Of a DNA stretch of 64,000 nt, positions 25,655 through 34,600 are shown piece by piece; position 1 is the stretch's first letter, and each line of letters begins with the position of its first letter. The stretch is taken from the NCBI GenBank assembly GCA_964351625.1, contig CAYGOV010000005.1, positions 131,692 through 195,691 on the forward strand. The letters are read 5' to 3'. Origin of the DNA: Marinoscillum sp964351625 (GTDB taxonomy: Bacteria > Bacteroidota > Bacteroidia > Cytophagales > Cyclobacteriaceae). The position numbers and the translations under genes were made by a program. Below the pieces are notes generated by a model. The model worked only from the letters and a program-made list of their open reading frames with translations, did no database searches and was not told the DNA's origin.

Positions 25655-26581
25655 TTACCTTCTGCGCATCTTGAGAAGACCATTCATGTAAGCCCACATC
25701 ATTTTGATTTTGGAGCCCCCCTTTCGGGACATTTCCATGGCATCCCATAGCTCTTCAGGTACCTGATCCAATTGATTGAATTCTCCAGCTCCCTTGAGCC
25801 ACTCTCCACCATCTATAGTGATCACTTCACCATTGACATAGGCAGAATAATCAGACACTAAATAAGCGGCTATATTGGCTAGTTCCTGATGGTCTCCTAC
25901 TCTACCAACTGGCACTTTCTTCGCTGGATCAAATTTATCTTTCAGTCCAGCTGGTAATAATCTGTCCCAAGCACCTTTGGTAGGAAAAGGTCCAGGAGCT
26001 ATCGCATTGGCACGAATACCGTAATGCGCCCACTCTACAGCAAGTGATCTTGTTAATGCCAGTACGCCAGCTTTTGCGCAAGCAGAGGGCACCACATAGC
26101 CAGAGCCAGTCCACGCATAGGTTGTGACAATGCTGAGTATGTTACCAGGCTGCTTTTCAGAAATCCAGTCCTTTCCTAGAGCAAGTGTAAAATTATATGA
26201 GCCCTTCAAAACGATATCTACTACTGTATCAAAAGCTCGGTGTGAAAGTCGCTCCGTTGGACTGATGAAATTACCAGCCGCATTGTTCAGTAGGACATCA
26301 ATTTTACCAAACTGTGCTTTCGTGTCTTTAATCACTTTCTCAACTTGCTCGTAATCACGAACATCACATGCCAGTGCCAAAACTGGGTGGCCAGTGGACT
26401 GAGAGATCTCTTTAGCTGTCTCCTCTAGTACATCAAGCTTTCTGCTGGTAATCACCAAATTGGCGCCAAGCTGCGAGAAATAGGTACCCATAGACCTTCC
26501 TAAACCTGTACCTCCTCCGGTGACTATTATGGTTTTGCCATTTAGAGTATTGTCCTTCAACATTCCTTCAGCGTACATCAT
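25655..26581 (-). CDS. SDR-family oxidoreductase, 2,4-dienoyl-CoA reductase-like
   Basis: A 308-residue short-chain dehydrogenase. The cofactor motif is VTGGGTGLGRSMGTYFSQ, followed by DVRDYEQ and LLNNAAGNFISPTERLS. The position of the usual catalytic Tyr is a Ser in VVPSACAKAGVLAL, while the Lys is retained. This, with APGPFPTKGAWDRL, is typical of the DECR/peroxisomal 2,4-dienoyl-CoA reductase branch, which reduces unsaturated fatty acyl-CoA intermediates with NADPH. No beta-oxidation genes are adjacent, so the substrate remains inferred. Two consecutive ATGs mark the start. Confidence 0.88.
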   Translation of the reverse strand: MMYAEGMLKDNTLNGKTIIVTGGGTGLGRSMGTYFSQLGANLVITSRKLDVLEETAKEISQSTGHPVLALACDVRDYEQVEKVIKDTKAQFGKIDVLLNNAAGNFISPTERLSHRAFDTVVDIVLKGSYNFTLALGKDWISEKQPGNILSIVTTYAWTGSGYVVPSACAKAGVLALTRSLAVEWAHYGIRANAIAPGPFPTKGAWDRLLPAGLKDKFDPAKKVPVGRVGDHQELANIAAYLVSDYSAYVNGEVITIDGGEWLKGAGEFNQLDQVPEELWDAMEMSRKGGSKIKMMWAYMNGLLKMRRR

Positions 26582-26634
26582 TTCATTTTGGGTTTAGGGT
26601 GAGTATTAAAAATACAAAAAATCAGTCGGAGGAA

Positions 26635-27051
26635 CTACTTCTGTAGAAGCTTATCCCTCACAAGACCATAGACAAATGTGCCGATGATTGCCGAGGTGAA
26701 AACCGCAACAAACACTAGATATCCATTGCCCATAATTATATAAATAGGGCCTGGACATGCACCGGTGAGTGCCCAACCTAATCCGAAGATAGTCCCGCCT
26801 AGCAATGGAGGCCAGAATTTCTTATCCTTTTCAGAAATAATGATGGGATTGCCATCAAAATCCTTCATTTGGAATTTCTTAATCAGCATGACTGCAATTG
26901 CCCCGAGAAGGACAGCCGAACCGATAACGCCATACATATGGAAAGATTCGAATCGGAACATTTCAAAAATGCGATACCAAGACACTACTTCTGCTTTTGT
27001 CAATACAATACCGAAAATGGTCCCTGCGATGAGTATTCTTAGCGCTTTCAT
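26635..27051 (-). CDS. DUF6691/YeeE-YedE half-transporter (C-terminal half)
   Basis: A 138-residue membrane protein with about four hydrophobic segments (LRILIAGTIFGIVLT, GVIGSAVLLGAIAVMLI, PPLLGGTIFGLGWAL, YLVFVAVFTSAIIGTF). The motif TGACPGPIY supplies the conserved cysteine of the YeeE/YedE (TsuA) thiosulfate/sulfur transporter fold. The start at 27051 overlaps the upstream half-gene by 4 bp (ATGA); a longer frame upstream would run through that gene. The two proteins together make one full-length transporter. Confidence 0.87.
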   Translation of the reverse strand: MKALRILIAGTIFGIVLTKAEVVSWYRIFEMFRFESFHMYGVIGSAVLLGAIAVMLIKKFQMKDFDGNPIIISEKDKKFWPPLLGGTIFGLGWALTGACPGPIYIIMGNGYLVFVAVFTSAIIGTFVYGLVRDKLLQK

Positions 27052-27608
27052 AGGATGTATGGAAGTAAAAGATGAGTAACAGTAAGACCACCAATGAAAA
27101 ATCCAACTACGGCAACCAAAGAAGGCCATTGTAAATTGCTTAATCCAGAAATTGCATGACCTGAAGTACATCCCTCAGCATATCGGGTACCAAAGCCAAC
27201 AAAAAAACCACCAACTACCATGAAGATAAAGCCCTGTAGCGTAAAGAGATTTTCCCAAGAAAAGATTACCTCAGGAATGAATGTCGTTCCTGGATTAGGG
27301 TCACCGTACATTTTTAATGCATCGATAGTATCTGGATTTAGGGCTATTGCTTGCTCGGGAGCCATGAAGTTGGAAGCTATAAAGCCACCTAAAAAAGCAC
27401 CAGCAACAAATACTATATTCCAAGTAGTGGCTTTCCATTCGAACTTAAAGTAGTCACTTAATTTATCTGCTCCTCCGATGGTACAGATTGTTTTTAAAGT
27501 GGAGGATACTCCAAATGTCTTTCCGAAGAAAAACATAAGCACCATCACGAGTGTAATCATAGGCCCAGCCACATACCAAGGCCAAGGAGCATGTATTATT
27601 TCATTCAT
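27048..27608 (-). CDS. YeeE/YedE half-transporter (N-terminal half)
   Basis: A 186-residue membrane protein with about five hydrophobic segments (PMITLVMVLMFFFGKTFG, IVFVAGAFLGGFIAS, LQGFIFMVVGGFFVGFG, LVAVVGFFIGGLTVTHLLL). The cysteine motif GTRYAEGCTSGHAISGL is the hallmark of the TsuA/YeeE family, which passes thiosulfate or other reduced sulfur through the membrane via cysteine relays. It is coupled by a 4-bp overlap to the second half. No sulfurtransferase or beta-lactamase-fold persulfide dioxygenase gene is adjacent. Confidence 0.88.
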   Translation of the reverse strand: MNEIIHAPWPWYVAGPMITLVMVLMFFFGKTFGVSSTLKTICTIGGADKLSDYFKFEWKATTWNIVFVAGAFLGGFIASNFMAPEQAIALNPDTIDALKMYGDPNPGTTFIPEVIFSWENLFTLQGFIFMVVGGFFVGFGTRYAEGCTSGHAISGLSNLQWPSLVAVVGFFIGGLTVTHLLLPYIL

Positions 27609-27663
27609 ATATCATCAGGTTTCATTATTTACACCTAACATCTAAGTGTAGAAAATGATTTGT

Positions 27664-27671
27664 CAAAAATA
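27664..27671 (-). promoter_or_regulatory. Candidate -7 promoter element for the YeeE/YedE pair
   Basis: CAAAAATA on the plus strand reads TATTTTTG on the minus strand, an exact TAnnTTTG match 56 bp upstream of the start at 27608. No good TTTG lies at the standard -33 distance. Confidence 0.4.
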
Positions 27672-27707
27672 TCTTAATGCATTTAAACCGAGCGAAACTA
27701 ACAAATT

Positions 27708-28781
27708 TTAGTCCATCGCAGCAATCCAGTTTTTAATAAGCAATATGCCTTCTTCATGCCTAAGCTTACGCCCAACCTCTGGCATCATCACTCCCGGATC
27801 CGTCGAAGCAATTCTGTGATATAGAATTGATTCTTCTGGTTTGCCTGGCACTACCCCGAACTTTAAACCGCCTGACCCCCTACCAGCGGCTACTGGCGGC
27901 TTCATCAATCCCAGTTTGTAAGGATCACTTTCATTGTAAGTGAGGTATAATCCTGTATTCTTTGCTGGCCCTTCTTCTCTATGACAATGTGCACAATTAA
28001 TCTCGAGCCAAGCTCTCGAGCGCTCATCGAGTGATCCCGTATTTGGGTCATCCCAAACGGGAAGCAAAGGGCGAGCTGATATTTCAGGAAGACCAGTTAG
28101 CAGACTATTGGCACCCCAATAGTCCAGCTGATTGGAAGTGCCTGAAAAATAAGTATAAGCTTTGTTTAGTTGCCTCGCTGTTGGGCCGATGAGACTCATC
28201 CTTCCTGATCGTTCATGACAACTTTTACATTGCCCCAAATTGGGCACAGAGTAGTTGACCTGCCTAAGTGTTCCATTTATATCGGTCCAACTGACGGGCA
28301 CATTTCTTCCTGCAATTTCAAGTGTTGCTTCCGTTTGTTCATCATTCCAGACATATGTCAAAGCGTTCCAGCCAAGTTCATCATTGAGCAAAAGTCGAGT
28401 CTCTATTATTCGTCTTTCAGAATACTCGTCTGTAAGATCATTGACATAATAGAAGTTCTTGATCAATATTGTTCCTTTCGGGAAATCCATAACTTCTGTA
28501 GCGTGATAGTCGGCCTGTGTTCCTTTTGGGATTTTAACAAATCGAGATTTGAGAGCATAATCTGAAAAGAGTGGTGTATTGAGCTCATAAGGAACAACAC
28601 CCTCTACTGGTAACAACGAATTCAATGGCATTTCAAAAAATCCCCACTCAGAAAGCTGCTTTGGAAATCCCAGATCAACACTTCCTACGAGCGAAACCTC
28701 TTCTAGTGCAACTGATTGCTTTTTGGATGAACAACCAATAAATATTAGAAGACATCCTAATATAAAAAGACGATTCCTCAT
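27708..28781 (-). CDS. Diheme c-type cytochrome lipoprotein (SO2930/HNE_0200-like)
   Basis: A 357-residue envelope cytochrome. The start at 28781 gives lipoprotein signal MRNRLFILGCLLIFIGC. Two heme-binding motifs are present: QCKSCH (Cys185, Cys188, His189) and NCAHCH (Cys263, Cys266, His267). The region LNTPLFSDYALKSRFVKIP and the C-terminal PGVMMPEVGRKL, where a Met could be the distal ligand, are characteristic of the family defined by SO2930. The ATG overlaps the stop of the beta-helix gene by 4 bp. That pairing recurs in other bacteria (family knowledge), but its reaction is unknown. Confidence 0.87.
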   Translation of the reverse strand: MRNRLFILGCLLIFIGCSSKKQSVALEEVSLVGSVDLGFPKQLSEWGFFEMPLNSLLPVEGVVPYELNTPLFSDYALKSRFVKIPKGTQADYHATEVMDFPKGTILIKNFYYVNDLTDEYSERRIIETRLLLNDELGWNALTYVWNDEQTEATLEIAGRNVPVSWTDINGTLRQVNYSVPNLGQCKSCHERSGRMSLIGPTARQLNKAYTYFSGTSNQLDYWGANSLLTGLPEISARPLLPVWDDPNTGSLDERSRAWLEINCAHCHREEGPAKNTGLYLTYNESDPYKLGLMKPPVAAGRGSGGLKFGVVPGKPEESILYHRIASTDPGVMMPEVGRKLRHEEGILLIKNWIAAMD

Positions 28782-30016
28782 AACTCCAGAATCGGATCCA
28801 TCGCTTCTCCTAAACATGCAAAGTCACCTAATGATGTATTCAAATTTTCAAAATCATTTGCAGCATCCAGATTAGCGAATGCTATCTCTGTTTCATCAAC
28901 ACACAAAGTGAATTGCTCACCACTAGGATAGATACCATCCCATGCGATATCAGGAGTTGCGAAAGGAAACTTGAATAAAAAGAGTTTGCCAAAATCATTA
29001 CTTAATGTTGGAAACCAATAATCATTCTGGAAGGAATTGTCATGAATGAATACGTTCGCTGGATATGGATTATAGTCAATATCCCTTTTTGATTTTTCGA
29101 TGTTTTCATTGAGCTGAGACTCATCTGGTGTGGCGAGAGCTTCTACCAAATCATAACTCACAATAGCCATCCCAACCGTACGATTATTTATAATTTGATT
29201 TTTGAAAATCTCAACATCGCGTGTAGCTAAAAGCATAATGCCAGTACCCGGAGGTACGGTGGCAACTACATTGCCTGCCGGAGCAAAGTTCCGAAAGTTG
29301 TTATTGAATACCTTGTTGAGATATACACGGGTAGTATGTCCGTATTGTGTTAGACCTGGCAGGTCAAAAACCAATATTCCTCCTGTATTGTCATGAGCTG
29401 AATTGCTGTAGATTTCTACCCATTTTGAATTTTCACTTTCTATGCCTGCCACATTGTACATGGCTTCATTGTTTCTTATAATTACGCTATCAGACTGACC
29501 CACATAGATCCCTGCATCAGATGCACCTATAGCGATGCATTCTTCTATTAGCACTCTTTTGGACAATACGGGGTAAAATGCATACGCTCCATTCTGCTCA
29601 TCTGGCTCCCCTGTCCATTGGGACTTTACCCTTCGAATGGTTACACCACGAGAATCAGTGATCTTGATGTTATCTCCTTTGGCATTTTCAATAGTGAAAT
29701 CTTCAAGGGTAATATTAGTAGCATTGGAAATCCGCAAACCTTCCGCGCCTTCTTCTTGCATCTCAAACGAAAGAATTGTCTTATCTATTCCTTGGCCTCT
29801 GAGCGTGATTTGTTTTTTACCATCAAGAGATAAGGATCGCTTGAACATAAAATGCCCCTCCGGTAGATCAATGACCACACTATCTTCAGATGTGATAAGT
29901 TGAGTTTGTAAGTCTCGCTCAATTGACTTCCATTCACTCCCGATCTCTTTTACATCCACTTCTGTGCACGCAATAAAGAAAAGCGTTAGTAACGCGTAAA
30001 GGACTTTCTTATTCAT
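28778..30016 (-). CDS. Parallel beta-helix repeat lipoprotein
   Basis: A 412-residue lipoprotein (MNKKVLYALLTLFFIAC, lipobox Cys17). The chain is a right-handed parallel beta-helix of the pectate-lyase/NosD type, with rungs such as KQITLRGQGIDKTILSFEM, NATNITLEDFTIENAKGDN, SDSVIIRNNEAMYNVAGIE and VEIFKNQIINNRTVGMAIV. It matches the beta-helix family that occurs beside SO2930-like cytochromes. Its C-terminal tail (about 330-412) leaves the helix and contains two cysteines (TLCVDE, DFACLG). It is the first gene of a two-gene operon, coupled by ATGA to the cytochrome. Confidence 0.87.
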   Translation of the reverse strand: MNKKVLYALLTLFFIACTEVDVKEIGSEWKSIERDLQTQLITSEDSVVIDLPEGHFMFKRSLSLDGKKQITLRGQGIDKTILSFEMQEEGAEGLRISNATNITLEDFTIENAKGDNIKITDSRGVTIRRVKSQWTGEPDEQNGAYAFYPVLSKRVLIEECIAIGASDAGIYVGQSDSVIIRNNEAMYNVAGIESENSKWVEIYSNSAHDNTGGILVFDLPGLTQYGHTTRVYLNKVFNNNFRNFAPAGNVVATVPPGTGIMLLATRDVEIFKNQIINNRTVGMAIVSYDLVEALATPDESQLNENIEKSKRDIDYNPYPANVFIHDNSFQNDYWFPTLSNDFGKLFLFKFPFATPDIAWDGIYPSGEQFTLCVDETEIAFANLDAANDFENLNTSLGDFACLGEAMDPILEL

Positions 30017-30060
30017 CGGGAAAAGATAAGAAAAGACTTCACCAAATAAAACCGAAGTGA

Positions 30061-31368
30061 CTATTTCAACCAGTCAGGCTTGGTTGTGTTCACATTGGCA
30101 CCCAGCATATTCAGGAGTTGATACAGGCCGAAATAAGTTCTGTTCACATAAAGCCCATGCCGTGAACCTCTAGGATGCTTTGAGTTCCTGAGCTCCTTCA
30201 TATTACCAAGTCTCTCACTGAGATCATATATTTTCTTGAAGTAGGTATCATCTGAAAAGTCGAAAGAATCCGAATGGAAAGGCATACCCAAAAGCATAGT
30301 CATTTCTTTGAAAATTGAAATGAAAAGTGCTTTTTCAGAAGGTGTATCATCTTCGTAGATAAAATTCAAATCATACAAATGTGGTAAAAGATCTGCGTCA
30401 TTTTCTATGAGATCTTTACTCATAAGTTTGAAATAACCTTCATAAAAATCCTGCGGTATTTCTTTGACACATCCGAAATCGATTACGCCTAATGTGCCAT
30501 CTGGCCTCATCATAAAGTTGCCTGGGTGAGGATCTGCATGAACTTCTTTCAACTCGTGAATTTGGTGGTGATAAAAATCCCACATTGCTTGTCCAATTTG
30601 ATCTTTGGTAGACTGAGAAGGATTCGTTGAAAGAAATTCTTTAATATGTGTACCCTCTATCCAATCCATGGTGATGACACGGGCTGCTGAGTATTCTTTA
30701 TAGTATTCAGGAAAAACCAAATTTGGGATATGACTGCAGGCCTTAGAGATGCGCATTGAGCGATTGACTTCTAGCTCATAATCCGTCTCTTCCAAAAGCT
30801 TGGACTCCACTTCATCCATGTATTGATCTAGCTCTCTTTCATTCAAACCAAAAAGTCTCAATGCGAAAGGCTTAACCAATTTTAAATCTGACTTCACACT
30901 TTCAGAAACACCAGGATATTGGATTTTCACCGCATAAGTTTTACCCCCAATAGTTGCTTGATGTACCTGACCTATAGATGCAGCATTTATCGCATTTTTG
31001 GTAAACGAGTCAAAAATATCTGATGGTGCTTTTGAAAAGTACTTTTGAAATGTTTTGATAACAAGTGGAAAAGATAATGGCGGTGCACTGTACTGGCTCA
31101 TTGCAAACTTATCCTGATAGGCCGTTGGTAGGAGATTTTTGTCCATCGCCAACATCTGGGCTACTTTCAATGCACTACCCTTCAATTCACTTAGCGAATC
31201 ATAGATATCCGTGGCATTTTCTTCATCAAGTTGATCACGAGTCGCATTTTTATCCATCAGCTTACGACCATAGTGCTTCACATAATTGCCACCCACTTTT
31301 GCTCCTGTCTTTACAAAACGTGCTGCACGCGAGACCTTTCCTACTGGTATACTTATTTGCTCCTTCAT
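30061..31368 (-). CDS. UbiB/ABC1 (AarF) family atypical kinase
   Basis: A 435-residue ABC1-type protein-kinase-like ATPase. The family KxGQ region appears as GSALKVAQMLAMD, the Ala-rich loop region as NAASIGQVHQATIGGK, followed by YAVKIQYPGV. The catalytic loop is HADPHPGNFMM and the metal motif is VIDFGCVKE. Such proteins support quinone or lipid metabolism by an unclear ATPase action. There is no C-terminal transmembrane pair, so this is the soluble bacterial type. The gene stands alone here. A TetR-like gene on the same strand lies 4.2 kb upstream, across the caspase region. Confidence 0.92.
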   Translation of the reverse strand: MKEQISIPVGKVSRAARFVKTGAKVGGNYVKHYGRKLMDKNATRDQLDEENATDIYDSLSELKGSALKVAQMLAMDKNLLPTAYQDKFAMSQYSAPPLSFPLVIKTFQKYFSKAPSDIFDSFTKNAINAASIGQVHQATIGGKTYAVKIQYPGVSESVKSDLKLVKPFALRLFGLNERELDQYMDEVESKLLEETDYELEVNRSMRISKACSHIPNLVFPEYYKEYSAARVITMDWIEGTHIKEFLSTNPSQSTKDQIGQAMWDFYHHQIHELKEVHADPHPGNFMMRPDGTLGVIDFGCVKEIPQDFYEGYFKLMSKDLIENDADLLPHLYDLNFIYEDDTPSEKALFISIFKEMTMLLGMPFHSDSFDFSDDTYFKKIYDLSERLGNMKELRNSKHPRGSRHGLYVNRTYFGLYQLLNMLGANVNTTKPDWLK

Positions 31369-31651
31369 TTTCTTAAATTCTGTTGTTAGAACATAGATTT
31401 ACGAAAAAGGTTAGTGAATATTCTTTTATATTTTAAAATTGAAGATAATTCTCCTTCTCCTCCAGATTTCATCAACCACATGTTCTTTCTCGTGCTTCTG
31501 ACCTGATCGATCAATGATGGTTTTCAGATTGATGGAAACCTTAAATTCAAACCGAGACTTTAAGACTATATCTCTGCCATTCCTTTTTGCTGCAATTTTC
31601 TTATCTAATCGCTAATACTCCGTAATTTTAAAATTCATTATAAAGACTCCA
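31369..31651. other. 283-bp divergent intergenic region
   Basis: AT-rich spacer between the UbiB-like and WD40-caspase genes, which point away from each other. I see no coding frame, RNA or terminator. TAATTTTA at 31623-31630 is a one-mismatch -7 candidate for the caspase gene, and CTGATCGATCA near 31502-31512 contains a short palindrome of unknown meaning. Confidence 0.4.
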
Positions 31652-34600
31652 ATGATTCGCAAAATCATCTTACCAGCCTTAATATTTCTAGCCAATATCA
31701 GCTTCGCACAGAATGAAGTGGAACTAGTCATTCCAACTGGACACACCAGTCAAATTCAGAATATTTGCATCAATCAAGAGGCGACGATGGTTGCCTCCAC
31801 ACAGAATACTGAAGAAATAATTGTATGGAATTATTTAACTGGAGATAAAGAACGGGTTCTGAAATACCACTCCTCTCGGGTCAATGATCTTTTAATTGAT
31901 CAAAATCACCTTATAAGTGGCGGAGATGATAGTCTGGTCATTATATGGAATATGCTAAGTAAGGAGATTATTGCAACTCTTAATTTGGAAGAACCAGTTT
32001 TTGCACTTCTCAGAGAGACCAATCGTAAATTAATCGTAGTGGGTGAACAAGGGAAGCTTTTACGATGGGATTACAGAAACGACATTAGGAGTGACTCTGT
32101 TCAATTAAGTGGTAAAGTAAGTGCTGCAAGTCTTTCGGTAGATGCTGAAAGGCTCATAATAGCGACGAAAGATTCGGTTTACACTATCGAACAAAATCAC
32201 TTTTCCTCTAAGGTACAAGTAACCACTAGCGGTGGGGAGATCAATAGTATTCTAACCAAGTCAGGTCAAATTTTCCTCGGGAATGGCAAAGGAGAATTAA
32301 TAACCATGGACACAAGTTTGATAGAGCAAGAAAGAACGAAAATCTTTGATTTTAGGCTTTATCACATTGAAGAATCCTCAGCTGTTGATGAGTTGATTTT
32401 GACAGGCAGAGCTAAGAACACCCATCTCAAAATTTTTAATACAGAGACCAAAACGATCTCCGCACTCCCTTTAGATCTCGGACCTACTTCACTTTTATCA
32501 GACAGAGGAATAAGAACCATAAAATGTACCTCGAGTGGTCTCTTGCTCGTACCGAATTACATTTTCGGAATCAGCTCCTTCCAATTGCCAGATTTCAAAT
32601 CAGAAAAAATTCTCAATGGCTTATCTTTTCCCATTAATGACATGGCCATTGATAATAATGAGCGAACTCTGGCGATTGCCTCCTCTGATGATCAAATATC
32701 GCTGCATGACCTTTCAGGTGTTAAACCTGTGAAAATCATTGATGGTCATGATGGAGGCGTAAGTTCATTGGCATTTCACCCTACTGATTCACTTTTAGCT
32801 TCTGTAGGTTTTGACAATAAATTAAAGGTATGGAGTGTAGCTACTGGCGAATTGACTCACAGTTACGATGTGCGTGGTAAATACGTCACTACTCCTATAA
32901 AGTTTAATGTGTCTGGCCAATACCTTATTCAGAAGACAGATCCTGATTATTTTGAGCTCTATAACCTAGACAAAACGAAGAGTAAAAAACTAAAAATCAA
33001 GGATGGAATAGACTACAAGTTTGCTCAAAATGGCCAGTTGCTGATATTCAGAACCCGTGATGGGTTCCTTACCTACAATGCTATCAGCTTTAATCTAATT
33101 TCCAAATTTGACTTTCCCAAAACGCTTAGTTTTGATGTTCGGGGAAAGACCATTGTCGTACTTACTAGCCAAGAAGTTATTTACTATGATCTCAATTTCA
33201 AGGAGAAAACACGGTTAAAAACCCCTGCATTTTATGATGAAATCTACCTGCACCCCAATGAAGCTTCAGCATTTGCCACCATCACAAGCGTCCAAAGCGG
33301 GTCATCTTTTCGAGATTATTCCCTTAAATATTTAAAAGAAACTAAAAGTGAATTTCAATCACTGGGTGGTCACCAAGGATTTATTTCAAATGTGAAGTTT
33401 CTCAAAAAAGGCAGGTTCATATTTTCAGCTTCGAAAGACGGACAAATCATCATTCGCGATTTTGCTGATAGCTCAAAAATGATAGCCAGTTTTATTCCTC
33501 TTAAAAATGGAGAATGGGTGGTTCTTAATCCTTCTGGGATTTATGACGCCAGCAGAAGTGCTTACAATTCTATGCACTATGCACGAGGAAAGGAGATTTT
33601 CGATTTGGCTCAGCTGAAAGATTTGTATTACGAGCCGAAATTGTTGTCGAGAGTTTTAGAGTACACTATTGATCCCCTACCCCTGCGCAAATCTCTTTCG
33701 GATCTTCCATCCAACCCCGAGGTTGAGATCAAACACCCAGAAATCAATGGTGGCATTCTCGGCTTGAAAGTGAAAAATACGGGAGGTGGCTTAAGCTATG
33801 TGGTAATTAAAATCAATGGCAAAGAAGTACTAAGGGAACTCAAACAAGATGTGTCGAGTACTGATTCTTCCTCTGTTACTTTGGAATACCCCATCACTGG
33901 ACACCCTTTTATAAAAACCAAGGATCTCAATAAAGTAACCGTCAAAGCTTACAATGGTGACGGATCTATGTCTTCACCAGAGAAAAAACTCTTTGTATTT
34001 GGCAAAAGTGAAGAGGAAGAAAACCGTAGAAAGCCTAAACTATTTTCTTTGATGGTAGGCACTGATGACTACCCTGGTGAGGCTTTGGATCTAACATATG
34101 CGGGAAAAGACGCCAATGATTTCGCAGATGCCATGCAGATAGTTGGTACTAATTATTACGGTGAGGAGAACACTCAAATCAAATCTCTAAACACACGGCT
34201 AGCGGACAGGGCCAACTGGCCTACCAAAGAGAACATCAGAAGAGAACTTGAGAGAATAGAGAAAGAAGCTACAGCACAAGATGTGCTGGTTGTTTACCTT
34301 TCAGGTCATGGAACCAACTATGGAGAGGATAGCAAAGACTTTTATTACTTGACGGCAGAAGCTACAGGTAATATGAAAGATGAAGAGAATCGTAAAAAGG
34401 CTACCATTTCAAGTAGAGAACTTACTGAATGGATCAAACGCATTCCTACACTACAGCAGGTTTTGATTGTAGATGCTTGCCACAGCGGCAAGTTAACATC
34501 CACTCTAGAACGAGTAGAAAGTTTGAAATCTTCTCAGATCAAGGCTTTGGAACAAATGAAAGATCGTACTGGTCTATATATTCTTGCAGGGTCCGAGTCG

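Noticed and set aside
26635..27171. Longer form of the DUF6691 half-transporter starting at 27171
   Set aside because: The extra 40 residues overlap the upstream YeeE gene and lack any family similarity; the ATG at 27051 gives the standard ATGA coupling.
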